Source: Cordilura impudica
Lineage: Eukaryota > Arthropoda > Insecta > Diptera > Scathophagidae
Length of the DNA: 64,000 nt
Direction: 5' to 3'
Assembly (NCBI GenBank): GCA_963682025.1
Contig: OY821518.1
Span: 33,684,007 to 33,748,006, forward strand
This document shows, one piece after another, positions 21,736 to 32,644 of this stretch; the stretch's first letter is position 1, and each line of letters begins with the position of its first letter. The position numbers and the translations under genes were made by a program. The notes beneath the pieces are model-generated. The model did no database searches and was not told the origin of the DNA. It saw only the letters and a list, made by a program, of their open reading frames with translations.

Positions 21736-22995
21736 TGATAATATTGTTTCCGAGTCCAGATGGTATTCCCAGCTGTATCTTAAAAAATTGAGCTGGAATA
21801 TTTGCTACCCCGTTAACTCTCATATATAATAATTCTCTTGAATTTGCCTTCTTTTCTCTCTTGAATTTGCCTTCTTTCTCAAAAGTTTTTGAGAAAATTA
21901 CGGCCTACGACTACTAATCTAATGGAATTTACTTCCTATATAAATTCTGGATTCTGGAAAAATAACCAAACTGATGTTAAATACTCTGACTTTAGCAAAG
22001 CTTTTGATAAAGTTAGCCATGATCTACTGAGAGTGAAACTTGATATTATTGGATTATCCGCCAACTTCCTACTTAAAACATCGTAAGCAATGTGTAATTT
22101 TCAATAACTCTAAATCGAAATGTTACTTCCGGTGTCCGTCAAGGTAGTCCTCCTTGGACCTCTCATATTCTTGCTTTTTATTAATGATCTTCCAAAGTCT
22201 GTTCAATATAGTAATATCCTTTCGTATGCCGATGATGTAAAAAATCTACTCTGTACGTCTCCAGTCTGACCAAAAGAGCTTATACAAATGGTGTGATGTG
22301 CACTTACAAAAATTTCAGTCCATGACCTTCTCTAGATTATCGCCATCTCCGAACGACTATGTCATCCATGACACAAAACTAAACTCAGATCACTCATTCA
22401 TAGATTTCATAGTTCACTTCGATAAAAGACTAAGTTTTAATTCTCATGTAATAATGACTGTTAATAGGGCAAAGGAATTTAATGATCCTTATGTAGAAAA
22501 AAAAATCTATTCACGTCTTTGGTCAGGCCGATACTTGAATATGCATCAGTAATCTGGGATCCACAGTACTACGTTTTCATCAAAAAACTTAAATCAGTTC
22601 AGAAAAAATACATACTATTTTGTCTTCAACATCTGCGGTGGAATGTGGAATTAAGTCTCCCACTATATCGCAGTCGTTTGGGGTCTAATAAAGCTTCTAA
22701 CTTTAAAAACCAAAAGGATCATTTTTAATGTCGCATTCTTCCTCATCTCAGTTCGTGGTAAAATTGATTCTGAATTCCTTCTTGGAAAAATATGTATAAA
22801 TGTTCCTAACAGACAACTTCGATCTTAAGAACCCGTTTTGCTTGAAATCGCACAGATCAAATTTTACTAATTTCGATCCATTACGAAAAATTTTCGCTGA
22901 AGCAGTCTCTTTTATTTTTGTAAAATATTTATTTATTTATTTTTTTTTTTGGTCAGCAGTTGCTATATTGTAGCTGATTTAAATAAATAAATTAT
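21735..22995 (+). pseudogene. Jockey-superfamily LINE ORF2 pseudogene with 3' tail
   Basis: Fragments in order: SPDGIPSCILKN-type sequence (about 21750), KVFEKI (about 21875) directly joined to TTTNLMEFTSYINSGFW (21912), SDFSKAFDKVSHDLL with the RT motif A Asp (about 21988-22032), GVRQGSPP (about 22133), FLLFINDLPKSVQYSNIL and SYADDVK (22225-22245) with the catalytic DD, then MTFSRLSPSPNDY, FDKRLSFNSHV and the RPILEYASVIWDP tail (22520-22560). The element ends near 22995 with TTTAAATAAATAAAT after an AGTTGCTATATTGTAGC block. Deletions and frameshifts are frequent. Both RT aspartates survive, but the gene is not translatable. Confidence 0.8.
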
Positions 22996-23329
22996 TTCGA
23001 CCAGATTGCTATCGAAAATGGGGTAAATCGGACATCACTGTGCCAAGATATATCCGAAAATATGAACACACCTCTAAGAAATTCTAAAAATTCAATGTGT
23101 TTGTTGGAATAATATAGTACTAATTTTAATAAATTGTTTACTTTTCAAATATTTTGTTTTTCTTCCCATTTTTAAGCATAATGCGGGCACGGAGGAGTAT
23201 GAAAATTGGCATAGTTATAGTCGATATAAAGGAGATGGGCAGAGTTCTAAATTTTATGTATAATATGTGTTAAAAATATATTCTATTAAATAAAATAAAA
23301 TATTAATAATAAATAATTTTATAAGAGCT
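22996..23329. other. Unassigned AT-rich sequence
   Basis: No frame or structure recognised until the inverted-repeat arm at 23330. Confidence 0.4.
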
Positions 23330-23376
23330 TTAAGGTATGCTAATCAATTTTAGCCAATTCACAATTCATCAAATTT

Positions 23377-24238
23377 AGGGTGATCCAAGTAGAGATACTT
23401 TTTTCAATAGCCTTTTTTTGACAGATCACGTGTGAGTCGTGTCATGATGTCATGTTGTTTTTGTTTAGTATTGTTAGGGATTTAATCATGGAAAGACTTA
23501 CGCCTGAACAACGTTTACAAATCGTTCAACTTTATTACGAAAATTAATGTTCTGTGAAGCATGTGTTTCGTGCACTTCGCTCAACTTATGGTCAACATAA
23601 TCGGCCTACCGACCGTACTATTCGCCACACCATCACCCACCTTGACACCCAGCATTCATTATTGGATAATATTCGACCGAATAGACCACGTCCAGCATGT
23701 CCAGCGGTTTGGTATGGTTTGTGGGCCGGTGGAATCATCGGTCCATATTTCTTCAAAAATGATGCCGGTGAGAACGTAACCGTCAATGGCGACCGTTATC
23801 GTGCCATGATAACCGACTATTTGATGCGTGGAATTGAAGCTCTTGATCTCAGCGAAATTTGGTTTCAACAATCAATCAATGGATTTATTGAGAGAACACT
23901 TCGGTGAGCAGATAATTTCACGTTTTGGGCCGGTCGATTGGCCACCAAGATCGTGTGATATCACACCGTTAGACTTTTTCCTGTGGGGATATGTAAAAAC
24001 ATCACGCGTGACATTCGCCAGTTACCAGTCGAAACGCTCGAACGAGTCATCGAAAATTGGACTCAACGGATGGACCATCTGAGACGTAGCCGCGGCCAAC
24101 ATTTGATAGACGAAATCTTCAAAAAATAAATGCCAAAGATGTTCTTTCAAATGATAATAAACATTCCCCATTAAATTTGAACTTTCTGTGTTTTTTTTTT
24201 TCTTTAAAAAAGTAGGGAACCTCGAAATGGATCACCCT
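23377..24238 (+). mobile_element. mariner-like (IS630/Tc1/mariner) internally deleted element
   Basis: Ends are inverted: AGGGTGATCCAAGTAGAG at the left and the inverse of AGGGTGATCCATTTCGAG at the right, 862 bp apart. Both flanks carry TTTA next to the terminal GGGTG. The exact duplication (TA or TTTA) cannot be fixed because the flanks overlap the terminal bases. Confidence 0.75.
23489..24129 (+). pseudogene. Transposase pseudogene of the mariner-like element
   Basis: Starts MERLTPEQRLQIVQLYYEN, a stop, then KHVFRALRSTYGQHNRPTDR (N-terminal helix-turn-helix, sometimes annotated DUF4817). After RPNRPRPA it jumps to VWYGLWAGGIIGPYFFKNDA and VTVNGDRYRAMIT, the catalytic half. WFQQ (about 23861) is followed directly by SING, so the DGATCH segment with the second Asp is deleted. 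DWPPRSCDITPLDFFLWGYV (about 23936-23995) keeps the third acidic residue. The first deletion, over about 110 residues, removes the first Asp. Two deletions plus frameshifts leave it dead. Confidence 0.8.
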
Positions 24239-24390
24239 TTATATCACACACCCTGTGTTGAATTGTGAATTGCCTAAAATATGGTAATCAATGTTATGCT
24301 CTGTATGCTCTTATAAAAATATTTGTTATCATAAATTTTTTTGTATATAATTTCCTAGAATTTCCACTCGAATTTCGAGTGCTGGGTTAT

Positions 24391-24616
24391 TAGTTTGTTA
24401 TAAATAGTTTAATAACTCCACATATTAATGTAAACGTCAAACCCATATGGAGGGTATCAAATATTGAGCACAACCGAATTTAACAATCCTGCTTGTTTTA
24501 CGTTTATTTAGTTTTTTTTTAATTTTCACGCAATTGAACAACTTTCACTTTGACTTTCAGTCATCACCAAAAACCAAAAAGAACCACAGGTTCTAATTTT
24601 AGACCTTTAATACATA
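24391..24616. other. GTCC-like 3' end and unassigned sequence
   Basis: AGGGTATCAAATATTGAGCA and CGAATTTAACAATCC, then CTGCTTGTTTT (about 24452-24500), resembles the 3' end of the related repeat at 37576-37650. No gene. Confidence 0.4.
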
Positions 24617-24980
24617 CTAGCAGATTCCAGCGTTCGAAATTCGAGTGCAATTTCTAGGCAATTTTATTTTTCAACTTAGTCAATTCATAAACCTACACTT
24701 TTTGGTATTATTATTGTGAATGAAGATAGCAAACTCATACACAAACACATTAACAAATTTAATATACACACATATAGGATATATATAATTTTATTTATGT
24801 GTTAGTAGCAACTTTAAAGGCAATTTACTCAAAATGAAAGAAAAAATTTAAAAATCTGTAAATCTGGTGAACAGCTAAACAGATATACCTTTCGAATAAG
24901 ATACGCTTGGTAAAAATCGGGAGAAGACTGTTAAACAAATCATCGGTCACAAGAAATCGCGTTACCTATTAATATTTTAG
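24617..24980 (-). mobile_element. Helitron family 1, full copy
   Basis: CTAGCAGATTCCAGCGTTCG to ACCTATTAATATTTTAG, flanked by A and T. It belongs to the ATCGCGTTACCTATTAAT subtype also seen at 43903. Confidence 0.8.
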
Positions 24981-25070
24981 TTACTTAGTATACAGTTAAA
25001 CCACTAACCATACTGGCATGCAGTTGTACAAGACACTCTTCAATTATTTTTTTTAACAGTATACTAACTA

Positions 25071-25414
25071 CTAGCAGATTCCAGCGCTCGAAATTCGAGT
25101 GCAAGTTCTATGCAACTTTATTTTTCAACTTAGCCAATTCACAAACCTACACTTTTTTGGTTTATTATTAGCAAACTCATTACCTAACACATTAACAAAT
25201 TTAATATTCACACACATATGTAGCATATATATAATTCCATGTATGTGTTAGTAGCAACTTTAAAGGCAATTTACTCAAAATAATGGAAAAAATTTAAAAA
25301 TCTGTAAATCTGTTCAACAGCTAAAAAAAAATACCTTTCAAATAATATACGTTTGGTCAAAATCGGGATAAAACGGTAGAACAAAAAATCGCCTAAGCCT
25401 ATTAATATTATAGA
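25071..25414 (-). mobile_element. Helitron family 1, full copy
   Basis: CTAGCAGATTCCAGCGCTCG to TATTATAGA followed by T. About 25 bp around the ATCGGTCACAAG block are missing (GAACAAAAAATCGCC). Confidence 0.8.
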
Positions 25415-26700
25415 TAAATGGTTTGAAATCATGGAAAAATCATGTATTTTAAAGTAAAAATAAAAAAACTTCCAGAAATTAGAACCACAGGCTCTAATTT
25501 CAGAAACAACAAAAATATACTTACTTTTCAGTTTTGCCGCCTTTTTTAATATATAAAAATATGGACAGAAATCCCAAATTTATTATATGAAATATTTGGC
25601 AACTCAAAATGGCAAGTTGCCATACGTAATATTTTTTCTGCAGCTGCCAACGCAAGTGAGATTGGTTGACTTGGCATCCAAAATCGACTTATTATTCTAC
25701 CCCACAATTAAAATGATAATGGCGAAGTTATGATAATTAAGATTGCTATAATGCAAATAATGATGATTGAAGTAAATAACACAGGTCAACAGCAAAAATG
25801 CCAATCAATAACCACTATATAGATTTGATGCATCATGGCTACCTAAGTACAAAAATGCTCAAATTTTTCATTTCTAAGAAAAAAATTTTTTTTTAAATAA
25901 ATTTTTTTAAGTAAAATTGTCAATATTATATGTTGTCATAACTCAAAAACAGCTACTCCGATTTTGTTAAATTAAATTTCACAGTATTAAGATTTACAAT
26001 ATCTTTAAATCATGTATATTGTTGTTTTTAATCTGAGCGATAGTTTAAAAGGTACGAAACAAATTGTTTGGAAAAAAAATAAAAAATGATAAAAAAAAAA
26101 ATTTTTTTTCTTAAAAAAAAAATCTGGAAAAAATCGAAAACTGCAGAAAGAATTAAATTTTATTTATTCATAGTGAAGCAACTTATCATGTGAATTAAAC
26201 GAGATATGGATCATGAAAATCGATGCATGGCTTAGGTTTTTATTCACAATTAATTGAAGGTATCGCATTTTTACAAGCACTGTCATTATTTCTTTGGGTT
26301 ACATAACAATGACTAAATAATTTAAAAACTTTTCGTCGATGTTCTATAGAAAATGGTTTAATAAAAATGCAGAACATAGAAAGTAGGTGCATTTTATGAC
26401 ACGGATTTTGGCAAACCCCCTTTACATTTACAAAATTGTTTGGAAAAAACGTTTATGACATTTTTATGACGCTCAGAATTAAAAAAAATAAGTAATAAAC
26501 AAAAGGTAATTTGACTTTTATGATTGCGGTAGCAAAGTAATAAACGCTCATAAATTTTCGTGAACGCTGAATTGTTGTTCTTGCTCATATATGATACCTA
26601 CTCCTTTCAAAGTCAATTAAACGTAAAAAAGTAAAGTGCACTTTTTTTTTTTATTGATATGTGTTTTTCCGTTGGCTACCTGTAACGGAATTTTGCACAC
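25415..26700. other. AT-rich left flank of the zinc-motif transposase-like gene
   Basis: No gene. About 26085-26165 holds TCTGGAAAAAATCGAAAACT and GCAGAAAG, which is the inverse of the GCAGTTTTCGATTTTTTATG block at 28940-28962, so part of this flank may be the left terminal repeat of an element enclosing the gene. Confidence 0.45.
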
Positions 26701-26771
26701 TCAAACTGTACCCATACAAAGGGTTATCCCAAATTATAGTATAGTATCACAAAACAGGAAAACGCGCTCAG

Positions 26772-26808
26772 TATTTATAAGAGCTCGTTGAGCCGTTTCA
26801 TTTCATTC
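26772..26808 (+). promoter_or_regulatory. Candidate TATA box and initiator
   Basis: TATTTATAAG at 26772-26781 is followed by TCATTC at 26803-26808, a full match to the arthropod initiator TCAKTY. The spacing from the TATA to the initiator A (26805) is about 30 bp. It lies about 150 bp ahead of the first zinc motif of the broken gene below. Confidence 0.5.
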
Positions 26809-26939
26809 GAGAAGTGTTTGCGATAACGGAAACATCATTTTATCCCTACATAAAGATTAAAGTCATTCAGCTTAGAAGTTAAAAACAATTTTCAAGTAAT
26901 AATAAAAATTAGTAAGAAAGCCAGAACATTTGTATGTAA

Positions 26940-28678
26940 AAACAATCTGGAATTATTTTGTTATGTGTGCGGCCAATATATCACCGGGAAAAAACTGAAA
27001 TTCTTTCCTTCATTGCATAAGTGATTTCCAGATTGCTATAATATATATCCGCACAATTTGAATCAGCATTAGAAACCGAGTACTATATGCCTTTCATGTC
27101 GAATGAATTCATCTGTGACGCTTTCTAACGTAAAGTAAGTATAGGTTAATAGATTTGGAATATTTTTTACTTACAGTTATTCTTAATCATATTTTGAATT
27201 CTTCTTATTCCTTTTTTTAAATTTTTTTCATTTTACAGACAACACTTGGAAATTTCGAAGCCTATGGCAAGGAGAGAAACAGCGAGTCACGAATCCGATT
27301 GTTATTTTTGTTTATGTACAAAAATCGGTTTCGGAAAACATAAGCGATGGTCTTACCCCACGAGGTCTGCTGATGGGTTTGAACTTGCAGTTCTACAATC
27401 ACAAGAAGTTGCATATGCTAAAGATCGGAGTGCAAGCTGAAGTCAAGTGCTTTCGTCTTCACAAGGACACTCAACCTCAAGTATGTGTTACCAATGAGTT
27501 AGTTTAGATCCATCATTACCATCTATATCTGAAAATGACGACTTCACCCCCAAACAAACATTTCTCGCCGAGACCATGGAATCAACACCAACTTAATGAT
27601 GTAATTAGTGACCTTGGATTGACGAAAAGATCTTCTGAAGTATTTGCGTCCCGGATGAAAGAAACAGGTCTCATAACTAAAGAAACCACAGTTTCGTATT
27701 ACCGCAATCGAGAAAAAGCCTTACCTCATTATTTTGCTGAAGAGGATGATTTTGTGTATTGCACAGATATTTCTGGTTTGATGACTGCCATGGGCTTACA
27801 GAGATACGATTCAAACGAATGGCGTTTATTTAGCGACTCATCAAAACGCAGCTTGAAGTGTGTCTTTTTGCATAATGAATATACATATATATCACTCCTT
27901 GCCGATCGCACATTCAACCAAAGTAAAAAAGAATACTCTGTTATTGAATTGGTCATGAAGAAGATAAAGTATGATGAACATAAGTGGATAATTTGTGTTG
28001 ATCTTATTTTATAAAAATATCCTTGTTTAATATGTTTATGGGACAGCAGAGCTAAATCAGAACATTGGAAGAGAAAACAATGGCCTTCTAGGGAAACACT
28101 GGTGCCAAATGTTATAAATGTGGCTCTAGTGCCCCGAGATCGCATCATATGACCCCCTCTTCACATTAAACTTGGTCTGATGAAACAATATGTTAAAGCA
28201 CTTAATAAATATAGTGAATGTTTCCAGTATATTTCAAGGAAGTTTCCCAATCTGAGTTTGGAAAAGCTAAGTGCAGGCATATATGACGGCCCACAAATTA
28301 GCAAATTGGTGAACGATACTGATTTTGACAGTTTAATGTCAGAAATTGAGAAGAATGCATGGGATTCTTTTTTATGGGTTATTAACAATTTCTTGGGAAA
28401 TAACAACGGTGATGATTACGTTGTGCACGTTGAAGAGATGTTATCTCACTTCCATTGACTTGGATGCAACATGAGCATCAAAGTACACTACCTGCACAGT
28501 CACATGATTTTCCTGAAAATCTAGGAGGCTGGAGCGAGGAACAGGGCGAACGATTTCATCAAGATATACGAACAATGGAGGAACGATACCAGGGTCGCTG
28601 GGATGCTGGAGTATTCAGAGTAACAACAATAATAGAAAATCGTATAAAAGAAAATTCCAGAGTTTGTAGTTTATATTA
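26940..28678 (+). pseudogene. Broken gene of an uncharacterised zinc-motif, transposase-like family
   Basis: Fragments in order: CYVCGQYITGKKL (from 26959), a CxxC pair; SDCYFCLCTKIGFGKHKRW (about 27291), a second CxxC; RPWNQHQLNDVISDLGLTKR (27571 on); FAEEDDFVYCTDISGLMTAM; YDSNEWRLFSDSSKRSLKCV (about 27810); CVDLIL with stop at 28014; MKQYVKALNKYSECFQYISR (28180 on); YDGPQISKLVNDTDFDS; and GGWSEEQGERFHQDI (about 28530). The middle part containing a GYTKYCCFLCEWDSR-like block in relatives is deleted. From memory such proteins are multi-copy and unnamed in arthropods and hydra. Acidic residues in DSSKRS, the D of CVDL and GERFH could form a DDE-like site, but this is inference. At least four frame breaks occur. 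Confidence 0.6.
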
Positions 28679-29120
28679 ATTATAATAAATTCAAATAATA
28701 AAATATAAATTTTAATAAAATATAAAATTTTTTTTAAATTCAATCAACCGAAAGAAGAACATTAACAACTCATTTTTATGTTTATCAAACAAAAAACTAA
28801 AATTTTGTGAAAATGAGCGAATTCACTTTATTGTGAATAAATTCGATAAGAATCAATCGATTATCATCGATTCTCATATCTCATTTTGTTTCTATTCCAT
28901 GTGGCTTTGTAAGAAAGCAATAAATCTGAACAATTTTTGCAGTTTTCGATTTTTTATGATTTAAAAAAAATGTGTTTTTTTGCTTAAATTTTTTATTATA
29001 ACGCCGAAACTACTGAGCCAATTAAAGGTTATGTAAATCTTAATTTTTCTAAGTTCATTTTAATAATATTGGACTAACCCTTTTGAATTTATCATTAATT
29101 GTGTGGAGAAACATCTAAAA
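28679..29120. other. Right flank with candidate inverted terminal region
   Basis: AT-rich. GCAGTTTTCGATTTTTTATG near 28940 inversely matches 26105-26160, and GTAAATCTTAAT near 29031 inversely matches ATTAAGATTTAC near 25987. Exact element ends and a target duplication could not be found. Confidence 0.4.
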
Positions 29121-30060
29121 AATTGTTAATTTTACTTAAAAATAAAAAAAAAAAAATTCTCTCCATAGATTTAAAATTTGGACCCATTTGTACTACTGGA
29201 ACCACAATACAACAAAATTGTAGAGTGGTTTTTGATCGGTATAAAATTTTTTCGTTTTTGTTGCCTTGTGTAATACTATTGTAGTTAAAGATGACTAAAA
29301 TAAGAAATTGTGATTTTCGCAAAAAAAAAAAAAAAAATTTTTTTTTTTATTTCAATATTAACTTTTTTATTATGTGTTTTTGATTATTTATAACTAAAAA
29401 TAATAATATTATCATATGTGTCTTGAGTTAAATGTGTAGAATTATAGAATTTGGAGAAAAAAAAATCAGATTTTAATTTAAAATTTTACTAATATAATTG
29501 CATATTAAATACGTATATCTTTCTTATTTTTAAGATAATATTCAGCATGCTCTAATTTGCAATTTAATTTACTAATTTATCGCTTTTAATTCCAAAGTTA
29601 CAGTTAAAGTTGTGATATAAGAAAATTTTTCCCAAAGTACAGAAAAGCGCCTAACAGGTTTAAAAAAAATTTTTTTCAAATTTTTTTTTTCAATGCTGGT
29701 TTTCTTTATGTATTTATTGAGATTTTGCATACCGTTCACCCCACTGTGCGGCAAAAAGTTAAAAGAGTCTGACTTGTTTCTGTGGCTTTTTATGATACTA
29801 CAAGAGCATAAAATGTACGTATATTAGCTGTTCACACATTAAAATAGTTGAACTGGGAGTAGAGCGACGAAGTCTGGTACATTAGATGTCGGTTCAACAA
29901 ACTGTTTGGCTCTATTTTATTATTATATATATTTTTTTTTTTTTTACCAACAATACGAGTAGGAGTATGTATACAGTTTGTTAAGCGGACCATTTCAGCC
30001 AAGAGAAATTTATATTAAATACCAAAAGCAAAAACCAGTTTTTGTGTAATTTTGGCGTTT
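29121..30060. other. AT-rich sequence upstream of the SVWC gene
   Basis: No coding sequence, repeat family or RNA gene recognised. The last 200 bp precede the promoter described below. I found no NF-kB-like GGGRNTYYYY or STAT-like site. Confidence 0.4.
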
Positions 30061-30068
30061 TCAGCACA

Positions 30069-30106
30069 TATAAATACAGAGGTTTGAATTTTTTTTAATT
30101 TCATTC
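30069..30106 (+). promoter_or_regulatory. TATA box and initiator of the SVWC gene
   Basis: TATAAATA at 30069-30076 and TCATTC at 30101-30106 (initiator consensus TCAKTY, predicted +1 A at 30103). The 34-bp spacing is slightly longer than usual. A second possible start, TTCAGT, lies at 30104-30109. The predicted 5' UTR is about 197 bp. Confidence 0.6.
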
Positions 30107-30299
30107 AGTGGTTATTTTTGCTTGCAACAATTCGTGTTTGTGCTTTTTTTAAAAAAAAATTATTTTGCTGTTTATGTAATATTAGATGGCTTCCGTTTCA
30201 AAGCTGAAAGGGTGATTCATAATTTAAAACAGTGTATATACAATTAATTTTTCATCAATAATTTTAAACAATATCATAAATTTAAAAAAAAAAAAAAAA

Positions 30300-30749
30300 A
30301 TGAAAGTTTTTGTTGCTCTTATTGCTCTGTTTGCTATGGTGGCCAGTGTTTATCCAGCTGGTGAAAAGGATACTGCAGCCCCACCAAAAGCTGAGGGAGA
30401 AATTAAAATATACAAACGTCTCATTCCTGCTGATGTCCTCAGAGATTTTCCCGGTATGTGTTTTGCTTCGACGCGTTGTGCTACTGTTGAACCAGGCAAA
30501 ACTTGGGAACTAACACCTTTCTGTGGACGCTCAACTTGTGTGAAAAATGAGGATGAACCATCGAAATTATTGGAATTAGTTGAAGATTGTGGACCATTGC
30601 CTTTGGCTAATGAAAAGTGTAAATTGGATACGGATAAAACTAATAAAACAGCTGCCTTTCCATTTTGTTGTCCAACCTTTACCTGTGAACCTGGTGTAAA
30701 ATTGGAATATCCCGATGTACCCAAAGAAGAAACAAACAAAAAAGCTTAA
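30300..30749 (+). CDS. Secreted single-domain von Willebrand factor C (SVWC/Vago-like) protein
   Basis: The 149-residue product starts with a clear signal peptide (MKVFVALIALFAMVASVYPA, likely cut after Ala20). A Cys-rich domain follows at about residues 48-131 with Cys at 54, 60, 75, 80, 97, 107, 123, 124 and 129. The ending CCPTFTC after a spaced C...C...C pattern is the signature of the arthropod SVWC family, which includes the fly protein Vago. Members are small secreted proteins linked to responses to infection or nutrition, but this copy's role is unknown. Cys60 is additional to the usual eight, giving an odd number. One N-glycosylation site (NKT, Asn115) is present and the tail is Lys/Glu-rich. 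The frame is a single exon. Sixteen A's precede the ATG, close to the fly CAAAATG context, and no earlier in-frame ATG exists. It is the only intact host gene in the window. Confidence 0.9.
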   Translation: MKVFVALIALFAMVASVYPAGEKDTAAPPKAEGEIKIYKRLIPADVLRDFPGMCFASTRCATVEPGKTWELTPFCGRSTCVKNEDEPSKLLELVEDCGPLPLANEKCKLDTDKTNKTAAFPFCCPTFTCEPGVKLEYPDVPKEETNKKA

Positions 30750-30787
30750 AGCAGTAGTTGAATTGTTATTTCAGTATATTGTTATTA

Positions 30788-30793
30788 AATAAA
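30788..30793 (+). terminator. Poly(A) signal of the SVWC gene
   Basis: AATAAA 39 bp after the stop codon, followed by a T-rich stretch. A second AATAAA at 30869-30874 lies about 17 bp before an A run (30891-30905). Confidence 0.75.
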
Positions 30794-30905
30794 ACTTTCA
30801 GTGCTTTACATTCATTCTTTTGTCAGCTCTTTACATTATTGCTGGGTAAACTTTGTTTCTCCTCACATAATAAAAATTAAGCTTTTAACTAAAAAAAAAA
30901 AAAAA

Positions 30906-31689
30906 ACTCAAATTCAATTATAAATGCTTTGACTCTGTTTATTCGTTATATATCTTTGAAAACATTATATTATATTAATACCCTTTTTTTTCTGTATTCT
31001 ACACACATGACATACACAAATTATACTGGTTTTTCTTGCACAGAAATATACATACATATATGTATATATATATATTTTTTTAATTTTATATCCACTCAAA
31101 TGCAAAAATTTTAATTTAAAAAAAGTCTTCATCATCATGGATCGTTGTCATTCCAAACACACTCGACTGACAGCATAATAACGTTCAAGTAATACTTTCA
31201 TTTCTTCAAAAACAATACGACTTCTTTTACTTATTTATGTTTATTTCGGTTTTCATTGTATATATATTTTTTTTTGTAAAGATTTAATGACGTTGATCGC
31301 CATCATCATCGTCATCATCATCATAATTTTTTAAAGTTTTTATTATCAACACTTTTTAAGGGTAAAAAAAATAAATAAAAATAAAAAATAAAATGCATTT
31401 TTAAGAAACATAAATCATCAACGACTTTCATTGTTTGACTGAAGTGTTCCATAATTAAATAAATATTAAGAATGACATCTTAATTTAGTTGTGAAGAGGC
31501 AACAGACAGGCTCTTTTTCTCAATTATTTTTTATCGAATATACTGAGATAATTTAACCAACTCTTAGAATGCAATGCTTATTTTAGAATTATTCCTCTTC
31601 ATTAAAGTAAAATTAACGGTCTAAGAAGTATTCGAGAAGGGGATGGGAAATGAACTCTGACTGGCTACGCAGAATATCAGCAACCCACT
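30906..31689. other. AT-rich sequence with a short CAT microsatellite
   Basis: A (CATCAT)n run with CGT interruptions lies at 31299-31324 and a TA microsatellite at about 31050-31075. No gene. Confidence 0.5.
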
Positions 31690-32030
31690 AAGGCAGCTAA
31701 AAGAGTGAAAGGAAATGCTAGTTCTTCCATTTCAACTCTCATAAAGAATGATCTAATATTCACTCAACCGGTTGATAAAGCTAATATTTTGGCTCAACCA
31801 TTCGCAAAAAGTTATTTCTTGACGGAAAAGCCATAAACTACTGCCCGAACTTGAGGGAGTACCACATACTATACCTAAGATATTCTTTCGAGCTTGTTTT
31901 GTTAAGAGGGTTTTTGCAAAAGCTCAATGCATACATCGACCCGCTTTCAAAGGTATGGTGAATGATCATTTTCGAAACTCTAGACCCCTTAATATTTTGA
32001 AGTTTGGAAAAAAAACTGCATGAATCAAAA
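31690..32030 (+). pseudogene. LINE ORF2 fragment ahead of the RT domain
   Basis: Translation gives SSISTLIKNDLIFTQPVDKA then NILAQPFA, matching the SxSALIKNDxVFTxxxxKADLFAxxFA region before the RT fingers of Jockey-superfamily elements. It continues with degraded text resembling the MPxIxFRxxxVKRALxxLN block. Several shifts; no catalytic motifs. Confidence 0.55.
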
Positions 32031-32049
32031 GGAAACTCGATAACTGTCA

Positions 32050-32235
32050 CGGAGTAATTTCTAGAGAATTAAATGTTGGACCGTTCCTCCTTATATTTTC
32101 CTTCCCAACATTTTCTCTGAGCATCCCTACCCCGTATCTCCACTCTTTAGATGGCTCCCATACAAAGTTTAAAATTTTATGAAATTTGAAAAAAAAATGG
32201 TTCCCACAGCTCCTACGATGCCCCTATATCAGCAA
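32050..32235. repeat. Unit of the CCCACAGCTCCTA tandem repeat
   Basis: TTCCCAACATTTTCTC, GGCTCCCATACAAAG, AAAATTTTATGAAATTTG and GGTTCCCACAGCTCCTACGA match the units at 13.6-14.6 kb, showing that these are dispersed. Confidence 0.6.
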
Positions 32236-32644
32236 TGGCCAAACTACGGTCCGTCAACATATTTTGTGTTGCCCGCTGTGTATAATAAAAGAACATAGTT
32301 TATATGGGCCACTTAGTTAATGAAAATTCTAAATATGATGTTTTTTTATTTTACAAAACAGAAAAAAATATATTTTTTTCCAAAAATCCTAGTACAATTT
32401 ATGGAAAATACATTAAAACTCCTTAATGTTAGCAATAGAATCATTGAGAGGTGTTTTTAGAATTGCATCAATATTGAAACCTGGGGAACAAAAAGAAAAT
32501 AAAAACTTGGATATAAAGAAAAAAAAACATTTTTTTTTAACTAAACGAAATTCAAATTTCGGAACTTGGAAGTTGGAATTGAATTAGACAAAGAGAATAT
32601 TAAAATTTGGAACTTGGAACAAAAAGAGTATATAAACAAATAAA
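32236..32644. other. Unassigned AT-rich sequence
   Basis: A loosely repeated TTGGAACTTGGAA motif is seen near 32560-32620. Nothing else. Confidence 0.35.

Larger units (their letters stand above)
23330..24390. repeat. Inverted-repeat element interrupted by the mariner-like element
   Basis: Left arm 23332-23376 (GGTATGCTAATCAATTTTAG, CCAATTCACAATTCATC) and right arm 24255-24300 (TTGAATTGTGAATTGCC, TAAAATATGGTAATCAAT) are inverse copies. The outer right flank ends with CACTCGAATTTCGAGTGCTGG, like the Helitron family 1 terminus. A similar uninterrupted inverted repeat is at 61844-62080. Confidence 0.6.

Noticed and set aside
27535..28014. Stand-alone 159-residue gene
   Set aside because: Its sequence continues the same family pattern upstream and downstream in other frames, so it is an open piece of a broken longer gene.
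28161..28406. Minus-strand 81-residue frame
   Set aside because: It is antisense to the KQYVKALNKYSE block of the zinc-motif gene.
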